64,000 nt of DNA from Castellaniella sp040276065 (GTDB lineage: Bacteria > Pseudomonadota > Gammaproteobacteria > Burkholderiales > Burkholderiaceae_B). Shown in pieces: positions 1 to 9,801 of this stretch. The notes under the pieces were generated by a model. The model was given only the letters and a program-made list of their open reading frames with translations, made no database searches and had not been told where the DNA came from. Within the stretch, counting starts at the first letter, position 1. Every line of letters starts with the position of its first letter. The position numbers were made by a program, and so were the translations under genes. The stretch lies in contig NZ_JBELOI010000006.1 of NCBI RefSeq assembly GCF_040276065.1, positions 1 through 64,000 of the forward strand, in the 5' to 3' direction.

Positions 1-38
1 TGCTCTATGAAGAGCGATTCGTCAGGCCTGTCGCCTGA

Positions 39-3000
39 TGTTCAACTCGCCTTGAACACGGAATTCCTGACACCCCCCTTTTCCAATTCCGCGACCAACT
101 CATCGAACGATACGGCAGCTTTTCCCGCAGTTTCGTTCGCATCGCTGCGCCTGATAGCCAAGCCGACCGCAACCGCGTGGTGGCCGATGTGGCTAGCAAA
201 CTTTTTGGCACCCAGATCAGCGAGCATGACGTCATCGGCGAGACCTTGGAGCGCGTCACCAACCCGCTCAAGGACGTCAACGCCATCCGCACAGAACTAC
301 CGGCGGCCATTACGCGAAAGCAGGATATCTGGGCTGACTTCGACGCCTTTCGCAATGATCCGTTATCCATCTGGGTGGAATTGAACCTGGGTATCGAACT
401 ACCTGCCGACGAGCCTCCTAGGCGGGCGAGACCCATGATGTTGGAAGAGGCCAGCCGCCGTCTCGCCGAAGACGCGGGTTGCCAGCCTGAAGCCGCTCGC
501 ATCGCCCTGCAGCGCTTCCTAGTGGCTGCCCATGATGTACGCACGCCCCAGGGCAGGCCGCCTTTCGCGTTCAAGCTGCACCAGTTCATCAGCGGTCCCG
601 GCAAGGTACTCACCACGCTGGAGGCACGAGGTAAGCGCCATGTCACGCTCGATGCTCAGCGTTTCGCGCCGGGGCGACAGCAAGAGAATGTGCTGCTTTA
701 CCCGACGCACTTCTGCCGCGATTGCGGCCAGGAGTACCTACCTGTCTGGCACGCACAGCAACCGGTCGGCTTCAGCTCACGTGAAATCGACGATATCGCG
801 GCAGAAGACGACGCCAGCTATGGCTTCCTGTGTCCTCTGGTGCCCGGGCAGCAATACGGCGGCCTGCTCGAAGACCTGCCGGAAACCTGGATCGACCTCA
901 GCCGTAGCGAACCCAAAATCAAGCCAGCCTACAAGAATGCCGTTCCCTATATGGTCACGGTCGATGCCAAAGGGCAAACGGGCTCGGGGACGGAGTTCTG
1001 GTTCATTCCAGGAAAGTTCCGCTTCTGCCTGAACTGCGGCACGACACACGAAGCCCACGGCAAGGATGCCAACCGCCTCTCCAGTCTGTCCGGCGAAGGC
1101 CGCTCTTCGGCCACTACCATGATTGCCCTGGCGGCCTTGCAGCAATTGTTCGCACTTTCCGAACCTGCGCCAGGGCAGCCTGACCCACGCAAGTTGCTTG
1201 GGTTTACCGACAACCGCCAGGATGCCGCTCTGCAGGCGGGACATTTCAACGACTTCATTTTCCTGCTGACGCTGCGTGCCGGCTTGATCGGTGCACTACA
1301 GGGCAGCGGCGGCCAACTCGATGAAGAACACTTGGCCGAAAGCGTATTCAAGGCCCTCGGCTTTCAAGGGGTCGATGAAGCGACCTTGGTGGAGTATCTG
1401 CGCACCCCCAAGCTCATGGGACTGGCCCGACAAGAAGCGCAACGCACATTGCGCTTCATCATCGCCTACCGGCTACTGCGTGATCTGCGGCGTGGCTGGC
1501 GTTTCAATAATCCGAATCTGGATCAACTCGGCCTGTTGCAGATTCGGTATCGAGACCTAGATGCCTTTTGCGCTGACGCCAGTATCTTTGCTGCAAACAG
1601 CACCTTGACCAAATTGACGGCAGTGCAACGGACAGTTCTGTTCGAATTACTGTTCGACGCCTTGCGCCGCCATCTGTGCCTGGAAAGTCGTTACCTCGAC
1701 CCGGTTGAGCAGGACAAGGCACGCACCAGCGCCCACACCTACCTGAATGAACGTTGGGCCTTCGCTCCAGACGAGAAACTCGATACCGGCCGCTATCTCG
1801 TCCTCGGCAAGCGCCCGGAATACAAGGGCAAGCCGCGTACCGACTTGGTGACAGGTGGTCCACGCTCCCGTCTGCTACGGCAAATAAAGACGGCCGCCTT
1901 CTGGCGCGACAGCGCCTGCGCCAGCGAGGTCGTGCAGTGGAAAGATGTCGAGTGGGCTAAGCTGATCGAAGCGCTGCTGGAATCCGCCAAGGACTATGGT
2001 TATGTGCAGCGCCAACCTATCGACGCCCAGCTCGCAGGCTGGCGCCTGAACGCGGCTGCCCTGGACTGGTGCCTGATTGCCGATCAGCCGCAAACTGATA
2101 GCAATCGAATCAACCAGTATTTCCGCACCCTGTATCTCGGAATTGCCGACCTGCTGCGTCAGCCTTCGCATCCGCTGTTCGACTTCGAGGCCCAGGAACA
2201 CACAGCCCAGGTGGATGCGCCACGCCGGCAACTGCTGGAGCAGCGTTTTCGCTACACTGAAAAAGACAGGCAGGACTGGGCGCAGAACCCGGCCCACGAA
2301 GCGCCGTTGGAACGTCTGCCGGTGATGTTCTGCTCCCCCACGATGGAGCTTGGCGTGGATATCTCCGCGCTCAACACCGTGTACCTGCGCAATGTGCCGC
2401 CGACCCCCGCCAACTACGCCCAGCGCAGCGGTCGTGCGGGTCGCTCGGGTCAGCAGGCGCTGGTCATCACCTATTGCGCGGCGCTCAGTCCGCATGACCA
2501 GTGGTTCTTCCACAATGCCGAGCAGATGGTGCATGGCGTCGTGCGCGCGCCAACCCTCGATCTGAGCAATCGTGATCTCATCGACAGCCACCTGCAAGCG
2601 GTCTGGCTTGCCAGTACCCAGGTGCCACTGGACGACAGCATTGCGCCCATGCTGGATCTCGACCAGCCCGGTAAACCACTGAAACAGCCCTTGCACGAAG
2701 CACTGCGGGCGCAGGCTGTCCAGCAGCGTGCCTTGGCCAGTGCCGGACGGGTCATCGACCAGCTTGAGGGCGAGCTTGAAGGCAGCGCCTGGTTCACTCC
2801 TGACTATGTGCGCCAGGTCATCGACAACGCGGCGCAAGCGTTCTCTGGGGCGTTGGAGCGCTGGCGCGTGCTGTTCGATGCCACCCGCCAACAGATGGAT
2901 ATGGCTGATCGCATCGTCAAGAGCCATACCGCCTCGCACACGGAACGCCAAAATGCCCAGCGCCGCTACGGCGACGCCGCGCGCCAGTACGCCGTATTGC

Positions 3001-3357
3001 TCAAGTCCGGCAACGGCCAGAACAATGATTTCTATACCTATCGCTACTTGGCCAGCCAAGGCTTCCTGCCAGGCTACAACTTCCCGCGCCTACCGTTGAT
3101 GGCCTGGATTCCCGCCCGTGGCGGCCAGGCCGTCAATGGCAAGGATGACGAAGGCAGCATGGTCAGCCGGCCGCGCTTCCTGGCCCTGTCCGAATTCGGT
3201 CCCCGCAGCCTCATTTATCACCAGGGCCGCATGTACCGCGTGGTGCGTGCCAAACTCAACGTAGGCAATACAGACCACATTTCCGGCAACAGCCAGTTGG
3301 CCACCATTGCCTCGTTGGTGTGCAGCCAATGCGGCTACGGCCATCTCGGCGACCAAA
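39..3357 (+). pseudogene. SF2 helicase with DUF1998-type zinc motif, internally deleted and truncated (DruE-like remnant)
   Basis: The reading frame is open from a stop at 36-38 to about 3357 and has no good ATG before 177. An N-terminal piece (FQFRDQLIERYGSFSRSF) runs straight into what normally follows helicase motif III (RNRVVADVASKLFGTQ). The first RecA lobe, with Walker A and the DEAD/DEAH box, is therefore absent. The second lobe is intact: GFTDNRQDAALQAGHF near 1200, then GVDISALN and QRSGRAGRSGQ near 2350-2450. CRDCG and CLNCG pairs near 710 and 1030 and a terminal VCSQCGYGHL look like zinc sites, the last being the start of a DUF1998-type domain that is then cut off. A helicase joined to DUF1998 resembles Druantia DruE; DISARM splits these between DrmA and DrmB. 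Without an ATPase lobe it should not work as a helicase. GC looks lower than in the rest of the window, which fits an acquired defence island. Confidence 0.72.
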
Positions 3358-4053
3358 GACGGCGTGGGCGTCTCCGAGCTTGCCGACAGGCTGGGCTCTA
3401 CCAAAGCCACTATATTCAGGCACCTGCGCACCCTGCTCGATCGCGGCTACCTGTCCCAGGACATGGCCAGCTCGCGCTACCGCCTCGGCGTGCGGGTGCA
3501 TCTGCTGGGTCGCGCCGCCGCCCAGCGCGTCGACCTGCTGACCCAGTCCCAGCAGGCCATCGCCGAACTCAGGGAGGAAACCGGCGAATCCGTCACCATC
3601 TCGGCCGTCGGCACCCGCGGCGTCATCGTCCTCGACACCGTATTCGGCACTTCCGTGTTCGAGATCGGCGTGCGCCCCGGCACCGAAATGCAGTTCCATT
3701 CCTCCGCGCAGGGCAAAGTCGCCCTGGCCTTCAGCCGCCAGCCGCTGATACAGTGGGTGCGCGGCCGCGAGCTGGAGCGCTTCACCGAACACACTCTCTG
3801 CGACCACGACCAGCTCGAAGCCGAGATCGAAGAGATCCGGGCGCAGGGCTGGGCGACAGCGCCTCAGGAGATGATCCTCGGCCTGAATGCGATCGCCGTA
3901 CCGATCATGGACGAGAGCGGCGATTGCGTCGGGACGCTGGGGTTGGTGGGGTTTGTACAGTTCATCGGGCGGCAGCCGCCACCACGGTATCTGCTTGCGT
4001 TGAAGCGGGCGGGGGAGAGGATTTCGGCGAATTTGGGGTATCGGAGGGGGTAG
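3358..4053 (+). pseudogene. IclR-family transcriptional regulator, 5'-truncated
   Basis: From about 3358 the +1 frame reads DGVGVSELADRLGSTKATIF, the recognition part of an IclR winged helix. A complete IclR ligand-binding domain follows, ending in IGRQPPPRYLLALKRAGERI before TAG at 4051-4053. The usual N-terminus, which holds the first helices of the DNA-binding domain, is replaced by helicase sequence in another frame. An ATG at 3307 is in frame, but its first 16 residues encode out-of-frame helicase and do not resemble IclR. The product would at best have a damaged DNA-binding domain. No obvious target operon lies beside it. The break is sharp, so an insertion or deletion event is more likely than gradual decay. 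Confidence 0.75.
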
Positions 4054-4466
4054 GGATGGGGGTGTTCGCCGCCATACCGTATTGCCTGGACCTGATCGGC
4101 GGGCCTTGTGTGGAAACGCATGCGACGGTCGTCGACGCGTTTCGGCCCAAATCCGCTAGACGCTGACCGGGAGGGCGATTGCGGCTATTGCAGGCTTCAC
4201 CGCAGATCGGTCGCCTCAGGCCTCCGGCAGTCTCGCTTTTCGCTGGCCCTGCTCATTGCGTTTCCGAGTCTCGTCCTCGTGCCCTTGCGCTGGCTGCATT
4301 AGCCAGGTTCGCGCGGCCATCGTGCGGCATGGATCGGGCCCGCGGCACGCGCCGGCGGCGGTTGGTTCGAGCCGTTCCGCGGCAAACGATCCGTATCGGT
4401 GCCGCCCGGTGCGACGCAGCGCCAGTACAATGATCCCGCGGGATCGGGGACCGCTAGGAGGGCGCC
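4054..4466. other. Intergenic stretch between the broken iclR and the export operon
   Basis: No convincing coding sequence is seen in these 413 bases. At 4432-4445 there is a perfect 14-base palindrome, GATCCCGCGGGATC. A TACAAT hexamer directly before it could be a -10 element, but no good -35 is seen. A strong AGGAGG ribosome site at 4456-4461 belongs to the next gene. The stretch may include remains of whatever originally followed iclR. Confidence 0.5.
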
Positions 4467-5159
4467 ATGCTGTTGCTGGACTCTGTGGCCAAGACGGTCG
4501 GCGGCGCGCATTCGCGCACGGTGTTCCGCGGGCTCGATCTCGAGCTGCGGGCCGGCGAGTACGTCGCCATCATGGGTGAATCGGGGGTCGGCAAATCGAC
4601 CCTGTTGAATTTGATCGCGGGCCTGGATCGGCCGGACGGCGGGCGCATCGTGTTGGATGGTCGGGACATTCATACGCTGGATGACGACGAGGCGACGCGC
4701 CTGCGGCGGGGCGCCATGGGTTTCGTGTTCCAGGCGTTCCACGTATTGCCGCACCTGAGCGTCGCCGGGAATGTCGAGCTGCCGCTGCTGCTGCTCGGCG
4801 TGGGCCGGCGCGAGGCGCGGGCGCGCGTCCAGGCGGCGCTCGATGATGTCGGCTTGGGGGGGCGGGGCGACAGCCTGCCGCGCGAGCTCTCGGGCGGCGA
4901 GATGCAGCGGGTGGCGATTGCGCGCGCGCTGGTCCACCGGCCCAGCCTGATCCTGGCCGACGAGCCCACCGGGAATCTCGATCAGGGCAGCGCCGCGCAG
5001 ATCCTGTCCCTGTTGCGCGGGCGGATCAAGGCGGAAGGCGCCCAGGGGGCGATGGGGCTGCTCGTCACCCATTCGGCCAGCGCGGCGGCGAGCGCTGATC
5101 GGGTGTTGCGGCTGACCGCCGAGGGCCTGGCGCCGCTCGACCCGCCGACGCGGCGCTGA
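4467..5159 (+). CDS. ABC exporter ATP-binding protein, LolD/MacB/AttE type
   Basis: This 230-residue ATPase should power the FtsX-type permease encoded next, an arrangement used for lipoprotein, peptide or envelope-related export. Walker A is GESGVGKST at residues 37-45, the signature is LSGGE at 141-145, and Walker B runs into LADEPTGNLD at 163-172. The NLD ending and a Q-loop in VFQAFHVLPHLS are typical of the LolD/MacB subfamily. The start has a strong AGGAGG seven bases upstream. The next ATG lies three bases beyond the stop, and the permease then overlaps a CrtC/AttH-like gene, so the three form one operon resembling Agrobacterium attEFGH. The substrate is not evident. Confidence 0.9.
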   Translation: MLLLDSVAKTVGGAHSRTVFRGLDLELRAGEYVAIMGESGVGKSTLLNLIAGLDRPDGGRIVLDGRDIHTLDDDEATRLRRGAMGFVFQAFHVLPHLSVAGNVELPLLLLGVGRREARARVQAALDDVGLGGRGDSLPRELSGGEMQRVAIARALVHRPSLILADEPTGNLDQGSAAQILSLLRGRIKAEGAQGAMGLLVTHSASAAASADRVLRLTAEGLAPLDPPTRR

Positions 5160-5162
5160 GCA

Positions 5163-7676
5163 ATGAGCCTCACACCGCCGCTCTTTCGTGTGCTGCTGGC
5201 CGCCGAGCTGCGTGCCCACGCAGGCCGCGCGGCCATGGGCGTGATTGCGATCGCCATCGGGGTGGCCATGGGGTATGCCGTCTTCCTGATCAATCATGCG
5301 GCCCTGGCCGAGTTTTCGCAGGCGGTGCGCACCTTGGCCGGGCAGGCCGACCTGGAGGTGCGCGGGCCGCGCAGCGGCTTTGACGAGCAGTGGTATCCGC
5401 GCCTGGCAGGTTTGCCGGAGGTGGCCGTCGCCAGTCCGGTCGTCGAGGCGGAGATCCCCTTGCCGGGGCGCAGTGAGACGCTCGGGCTGCTGGGCGTGGA
5501 TGTGTTTCGCGCGCGGGCGATCAATCCCGGGCTCGTGGGGCGCTCGTCGGACCCCTCCGCGCGCCTGGACACCCTGGACCCCGACGTGGTGTTCCTGTCG
5601 CCCGCGGCGCTGTCGTGGCTGGGCCTGGAGCCTGGTGGCCGCATCGAGACCCATGCGGGATCGGACACGGTGTCCCTGCGGGTGGCCGGCACGCTGTCGG
5701 TGGCGGGTGTGCGCCTGGCCGTCATGGATATCGGTGCGGCGCAATGGCGGTTTGGGCAACTGGGCAGGCTGCAGCGCATCGATCTCAAGCTGCGCCCAGG
5801 TGTGGATCCAGAGGCTTTCCGACAGAAGCTCGGGGCCTTGCTGCCGCCGGGCGTGACGGCCCGCACGCCCGAGGATGCGCAGAGTGTCGCGTCGAATCTG
5901 TCGCGGGCGTATCGCGTCAATCTGGATGTGCTGGCGTTGGTGGCGCTGTTCACCGGGGCGTTTCTGGTGTTTTCGGGACAGGCCCTGTCGGTCGTGTCAC
6001 GGCGTGCGCAACTGGCCCTGCTGCGCGCCTTGGGCATGACGCGCCGTGGGCTGCGGCGGCTGGTGCTGGCCGAGACCTTGGCCCTGGGGGTGGCCGGGTC
6101 CCTGGCGGGCATTGCGCTGGGCGCCGCGCTTGCGGCAGCGGCGCTGCGCTATGGCGGCGGGGATCTGGGTGCCGGATATTTCTCGGGTCTGCGGCCGGCG
6201 CTGCGGTTTTCGGCTCCGGCGGCCCTGGCGTTTGCCGCGCTGGGAACGGCGGCCGCGGTGCTGGGCGGCCTCGCACCCGCATGGGAGGCGTCGCGGGCGC
6301 GGCCGGCGCGGGCGCTCAAGGCCGGCGACGAGAATGCGCTCGCGCATCCGAGTCCCCCTTGGCCGGCGCTGGCCTTGATGATTGGGGGCGCCGCGCTGGC
6401 TCAGGCGGGGCCTCTCGGAGGCCTGCCGATTTTTGCCTACCTGGCGATCGGCGTATTGCTGACGGGGGCGATCCTGTGGATGCCCTGGGTGGCGCGCCGA
6501 GTGTTCGGTACTATGCCCCGCCCTCGCCGTATCGTGCCCCACCTGGCCCTGGCGCAGCTGGCGGCGGCCCCGGGGCGCGCGGCGATCGGCCTGGCCGGGG
6601 TGGTGGCCAGTTTCAGCCTGATGGCGGCCATGGCGATCATGGTGCACAGCTTTCGCCTGTCCTTCGATCAGTGGCTCGATACCGTGGTGCCGGCGCAGCT
6701 CTATGTGCGGGCAAGCGCGGGCGATGCCGCCGGCTATTTTTCGGATCGCGAGCGGCGCCTCATCGAGGCGTCCCCCGGGGTGGCGCGGACCGAGTTCATG
6801 CAGACGGATCGATTGGTGCTGGATCCGCGCCTGCCGCCGGTCGCCTTGATCCTGCGGCCCGTCGACGCGCGACATCCACAGTCGCGGCTGGCAATCGTCG
6901 GCGCCGCCATCGAGCCTCCGCCGGGTGGGCCGCCCGCGGCCTGGGTGAGCGAGGCGATGGTGGATCTGTATGGCATGGCGGTGGGCCAGCGCATCGAGCT
7001 GCCACTGGAGGGCAGTCGGTACGCTTTCACGGTGGCGGGGGTCTGGCGGGATTATGCTCGCCAATATGGCGCGATCGTGGTGGATGCGGAGCATGCGTAC
7101 CGGATGATGGGCGAGCGCCGCCCGGACGAGGCCGCCTTGTGGCTTGTGCCGGGCGTGGCGGTCGCGCAGGTGGCGCGCGAGATTCGAGAGCGGCTGCCCG
7201 GGGCCGATCGCATCGGAATCAGGACGCCCGGCGAAATCCGCCGCGCGAGCCTGCGCATCTTTGATCGCAGTTTTGCCGTGACGTATTTGCTGGAGGTGGT
7301 TGCGATTGTCGTCGGCCTGTTCGGCGTGGGGGTCAGTTTCGGTGCGCAGGCCCTCGCGCGTTCGCGCGAATTCGGCATGTTGCGGCATATCGGCGTGACG
7401 CGCGGCCAGATCGGCGCGATGCTGGCACTCGAGGGCGCGCTGCTCGGCGCGTTGGGCGGCGCCGTGGGCCTGGCGCTGGGCGGGGGCATCGCCTGGATCC
7501 TCGTGGACATCGTCAATCCACAGTCCTTTCATTGGACGATGGCGATGCATATGCCCTGGGGCCTGCTCGCCACGGCCCTGGCCGCGCTCATCGCGGCGGC
7601 GTCGCTGACCGCGCTGGCCTGCGGCCGGCGCGCCATGTCGGCGGGTGCGGTGCGCGCGGTGCGGGAGGACTGGTGA
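5163..7676 (+). CDS. FtsX-family ABC exporter permease
   Basis: This 837-residue inner-membrane permease is the partner of the preceding ATPase. An N-terminal membrane anchor (MGVIAIAIGVAMGYAVFLIN) is followed by a MacB-type periplasmic domain. A first FtsX membrane block begins near residue 260 (LDVLALVALFTGAFLVFSGQ), a second periplasmic region follows, and a second FtsX block lies at the C-terminus (LLEVVAIVVGLFGVGVSFGA). A two-block protein of this size matches the long FtsX/LolE-like permeases that act alone rather than as a pair. Its TGA stop overlaps the ATG of the next gene, so translation is probably coupled. The cargo is unknown. Confidence 0.9.
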   Translation: MSLTPPLFRVLLAAELRAHAGRAAMGVIAIAIGVAMGYAVFLINHAALAEFSQAVRTLAGQADLEVRGPRSGFDEQWYPRLAGLPEVAVASPVVEAEIPLPGRSETLGLLGVDVFRARAINPGLVGRSSDPSARLDTLDPDVVFLSPAALSWLGLEPGGRIETHAGSDTVSLRVAGTLSVAGVRLAVMDIGAAQWRFGQLGRLQRIDLKLRPGVDPEAFRQKLGALLPPGVTARTPEDAQSVASNLSRAYRVNLDVLALVALFTGAFLVFSGQALSVVSRRAQLALLRALGMTRRGLRRLVLAETLALGVAGSLAGIALGAALAAAALRYGGGDLGAGYFSGLRPALRFSAPAALAFAALGTAAAVLGGLAPAWEASRARPARALKAGDENALAHPSPPWPALALMIGGAALAQAGPLGGLPIFAYLAIGVLLTGAILWMPWVARRVFGTMPRPRRIVPHLALAQLAAAPGRAAIGLAGVVASFSLMAAMAIMVHSFRLSFDQWLDTVVPAQLYVRASAGDAAGYFSDRERRLIEASPGVARTEFMQTDRLVLDPRLPPVALILRPVDARHPQSRLAIVGAAIEPPPGGPPAAWVSEAMVDLYGMAVGQRIELPLEGSRYAFTVAGVWRDYARQYGAIVVDAEHAYRMMGERRPDEAALWLVPGVAVAQVAREIRERLPGADRIGIRTPGEIRRASLRIFDRSFAVTYLLEVVAIVVGLFGVGVSFGAQALARSREFGMLRHIGVTRGQIGAMLALEGALLGALGGAVGLALGGGIAWILVDIVNPQSFHWTMAMHMPWGLLATALAALIAAASLTALACGRRAMSAGAVRAVREDW

Positions 7677-8764
7677 TGGCGCGGCGGTTGCGGGGATGCC
7701 TCCTGGCGTGCGCGCTGCTGCTGGCCGTTCAGGCGGTGGCGCCCGCCGGCGGTCTGCCCGATTATCCCGCCGTCACGCCGGGCTATGTGCTGCGCTTCCC
7801 CCAGGACCATGGCGCGCATCCCGCGTTCCGCACAGAGTGGTGGTACATCACTGGTTGGCTGCGGACGCAGGGGGAGGCGCCGATCGGTTTTCAGTTGACG
7901 TTCTTTCGGTCGCGCCCACCGCTGGATCCGCGCAACCCCAGCCGCTTCGCGCCCGCGGAACTGCTCTTTGCCCATGCGGCCCTCGCGGATCCGGCGATCG
8001 GTCGCTTGCGGCATGACCAGCGCGCGGCGCGCGCGGGCTTCGGCCTGGCCGAGGCGGCCGTGGGCGACACCCGCGTGCATATCGGCGATTGGTCGCTTGC
8101 GCGGGACGCGCAGGGCCGGTATCGCAGCCTCATACAGGCGCAAACGTTCACGCTCGACCTGGCGTTCGCGCCCACGGGCCCGATCCTGCTGGAGGGCGAT
8201 GCCGGCTACAGCCGGAAAGGCCCGTTGCCGGCGCAGGCAAGCTACTACTACAGCCAGCCGCAGCTCGCGGTCGGCGGCCACGTGGAGCGCGACGGGCGGC
8301 GGACCGAGGTCACGGGGACCGCGTGGCTCGATCATGAGTGGTCCTCGGAAATCCTGGCCGCGGACGGCGTCGGCTGGGATTGGACCGGCATCAATCTCGA
8401 CGACGGCGGCGCCGTGATGGCCTTTAGAATTCGGGATCGGGCCGGCACCCCGCTCTGGGCGGGCGGCACGGTGCGCCGAGCGGATGGCGGGGCGACCGCG
8501 CTCGCGCCCGACGCGATCGAGTTCAGCCCGCGGCGGCATTGGCGTTCGCCGCGGACCGAGGCGAATTACCCGGTCGCCTTGCGGCTGCGGGCAGGGGATC
8601 TCGTTTTGGATCTGGATCCGCTGATGGATGACCAGGAGCTCGATTCCCGCGCCAGCACCGGCGGCGTCTACTGGGAGGGTGCGGTATCGGCATCGCGCGG
8701 CGGCCAGCGGGTCGGCCGCGGCTACCTGGAGCTGACGGGATACTTTCAGCCGCTGGATTTCTGA
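7676..8764 (+). CDS. CrtC/AttH-like lipocalin-fold protein (hydroxyneurosporene synthase family)
   Basis: This 362-residue protein starts at the ATG that overlaps the permease stop by one base. It has a hydrophobic leader (LLACALLLAVQAVAPAGG) typical of an exported protein. The family motif TEWWYITGWL lies near residue 52, with LDHEWSSEIL and GWDWTGINLDDG in the second half. The family includes carotenoid 1,2-hydratase CrtC and AttH. No carotenoid genes are nearby, and AttH homologues commonly sit with an ABC exporter as here, so an envelope or export-linked lipocalin-like role is more likely than carotenoid chemistry. The family is sure; the function is not. Confidence 0.82.
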   Translation: MARRLRGCLLACALLLAVQAVAPAGGLPDYPAVTPGYVLRFPQDHGAHPAFRTEWWYITGWLRTQGEAPIGFQLTFFRSRPPLDPRNPSRFAPAELLFAHAALADPAIGRLRHDQRAARAGFGLAEAAVGDTRVHIGDWSLARDAQGRYRSLIQAQTFTLDLAFAPTGPILLEGDAGYSRKGPLPAQASYYYSQPQLAVGGHVERDGRRTEVTGTAWLDHEWSSEILAADGVGWDWTGINLDDGGAVMAFRIRDRAGTPLWAGGTVRRADGGATALAPDAIEFSPRRHWRSPRTEANYPVALRLRAGDLVLDLDPLMDDQELDSRASTGGVYWEGAVSASRGGQRVGRGYLELTGYFQPLDF

Positions 8765-8787
8765 GCGAGCGGCCCCGGTGGGCGGGC

Positions 8788-9681
8788 TTACGCCAGATAT
8801 CGATGGAACCAGTCGATGCTGCGGCGCCAGGCCAGCTCGGCGGCGTCCCGATCATAGCGCGGGGTCGAGTCGTTGTGGAATCCGTGGTTCACGCCGGGGT
8901 AGAAGTGGGCCTCGTAGATCTTGCCGCCGGCCTTGAGCGCCGCCTCATAGGCCGGCCAGCCGGCATTGACCCGGTCGTCGAGCCCGGCATAATGCAGCAG
9001 CAGGGGCGCCTGAATCCGCGGCACGTCCTCAGGGCGGGGCTGCATGCCGTAGAATGGCACGGCGGCCGCCAGTTCGGGGTAGGCGACGGCCGCCGCGTTG
9101 GCGACGCCGCCGCCGTAGCAAAAGCCGATGATGCCGGTCTTGCCGGACGCCCCCGCGATGGTGGGCAGGAACTCGACGGCGGCAAAGAAATCGTTCATCA
9201 GTTTCTCGGGGTCGACCTGCTGTTGCAGTTCCCGGCCCTTGTCGTCGTTCCCGGGATAGCCGCCCTTGGCGCTGAGCCCATCGGGCGCGAGCGCCATGAA
9301 GCCGGCCTTGGCCAGGCGCCGCGCGACGTCCTCGATGTAGGGATTCAGGCCGCGGTTCTCGTGGACGACCACGATGCCGGGGACCTTGTCGGCGGCCGCG
9401 GCCGTGGCGGGCCTGACCAGGTAGGCGCGCACGGTGCCGTTGCCTTTGGGAGAGGAATAGGCAATGTACTCGGCGAGGATATCGGGATCGGTGAACGAGA
9501 CCTGCTCGGCCAGGGCGTAGTCGGGGCTGAGTGAGGCGAGGAGGGCGGTGGCGGTCAATCCGCCGACGGCGAACCGGGCCGCGCGGCCGAGGAATTCCCG
9601 CTTGCTGATGAGGCCGTGCGCATAGTGATCGTAGAGCTCCAGCAGCTCCGGCGCAAAGTCCTTGGCGGTCAATCGGCGCAT
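8788..9681 (-). CDS. Dienelactone hydrolase-family protein with Tat-like leader
   Basis: This 297-residue alpha/beta hydrolase has the dienelactone hydrolase triad: Cys188 in GFCYGG, an aspartate at 235/236 in AGLDDRVN, and His266 in GVNHGFHN. The start at 9681 is chosen because GGGAGG lies just upstream on this strand and the reading then begins MRRLTAKDF. Residues 26-58 (SKREFLGRAARF, a hydrophobic stretch, then YALA) resemble a twin-arginine leader with Lys-Arg in place of Arg-Arg, so periplasmic export is plausible. Such proteins often act on lactones or carry a general esterase activity. It is transcribed alone, with an MFS gene diverging upstream. Confidence 0.85.
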   Translation of the reverse strand: MRRLTAKDFAPELLELYDHYAHGLISKREFLGRAARFAVGGLTATALLASLSPDYALAEQVSFTDPDILAEYIAYSSPKGNGTVRAYLVRPATAAAADKVPGIVVVHENRGLNPYIEDVARRLAKAGFMALAPDGLSAKGGYPGNDDKGRELQQQVDPEKLMNDFFAAVEFLPTIAGASGKTGIIGFCYGGGVANAAAVAYPELAAAVPFYGMQPRPEDVPRIQAPLLLHYAGLDDRVNAGWPAYEAALKAGGKIYEAHFYPGVNHGFHNDSTPRYDRDAAELAWRRSIDWFHRYLA

Positions 9682-9801
9682 GATGATCCTCCCGGCCCGC
9701 AAACGGCCATGGTGGGAAATCATATTATGTGAGCCTGGAGCTGAGGTAAAGTGCCGGGATGTTTCAGCCGCCTTACATTGAATGGGATACGGCCGCACGT
9801 C

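Noticed and set aside
3307..4053. An intact IclR regulator starting at ATG 3307.
   Set aside because: The first 16 residues are out-of-frame helicase sequence and the first part of the DNA-binding domain is missing.
177..4166. A single 1329-residue open frame across the helicase and iclR region.
   Set aside because: After about 3357 the frame reads low-complexity Arg/Pro sequence antisense in character, while IclR similarity continues in another frame. The long frame is a by-product of high GC.
4054..4466. A small protein gene in the gap after iclR (for example 4108-4302).
   Set aside because: Short frames here lack ribosome sites, overlap each other in all frames and show no recognisable protein pattern.
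7676..8764. Carotenoid biosynthesis indicated by the CrtC-like protein.
   Set aside because: No other carotenoid gene is present and the gene overlaps an ABC exporter gene, which matches the AttH context.
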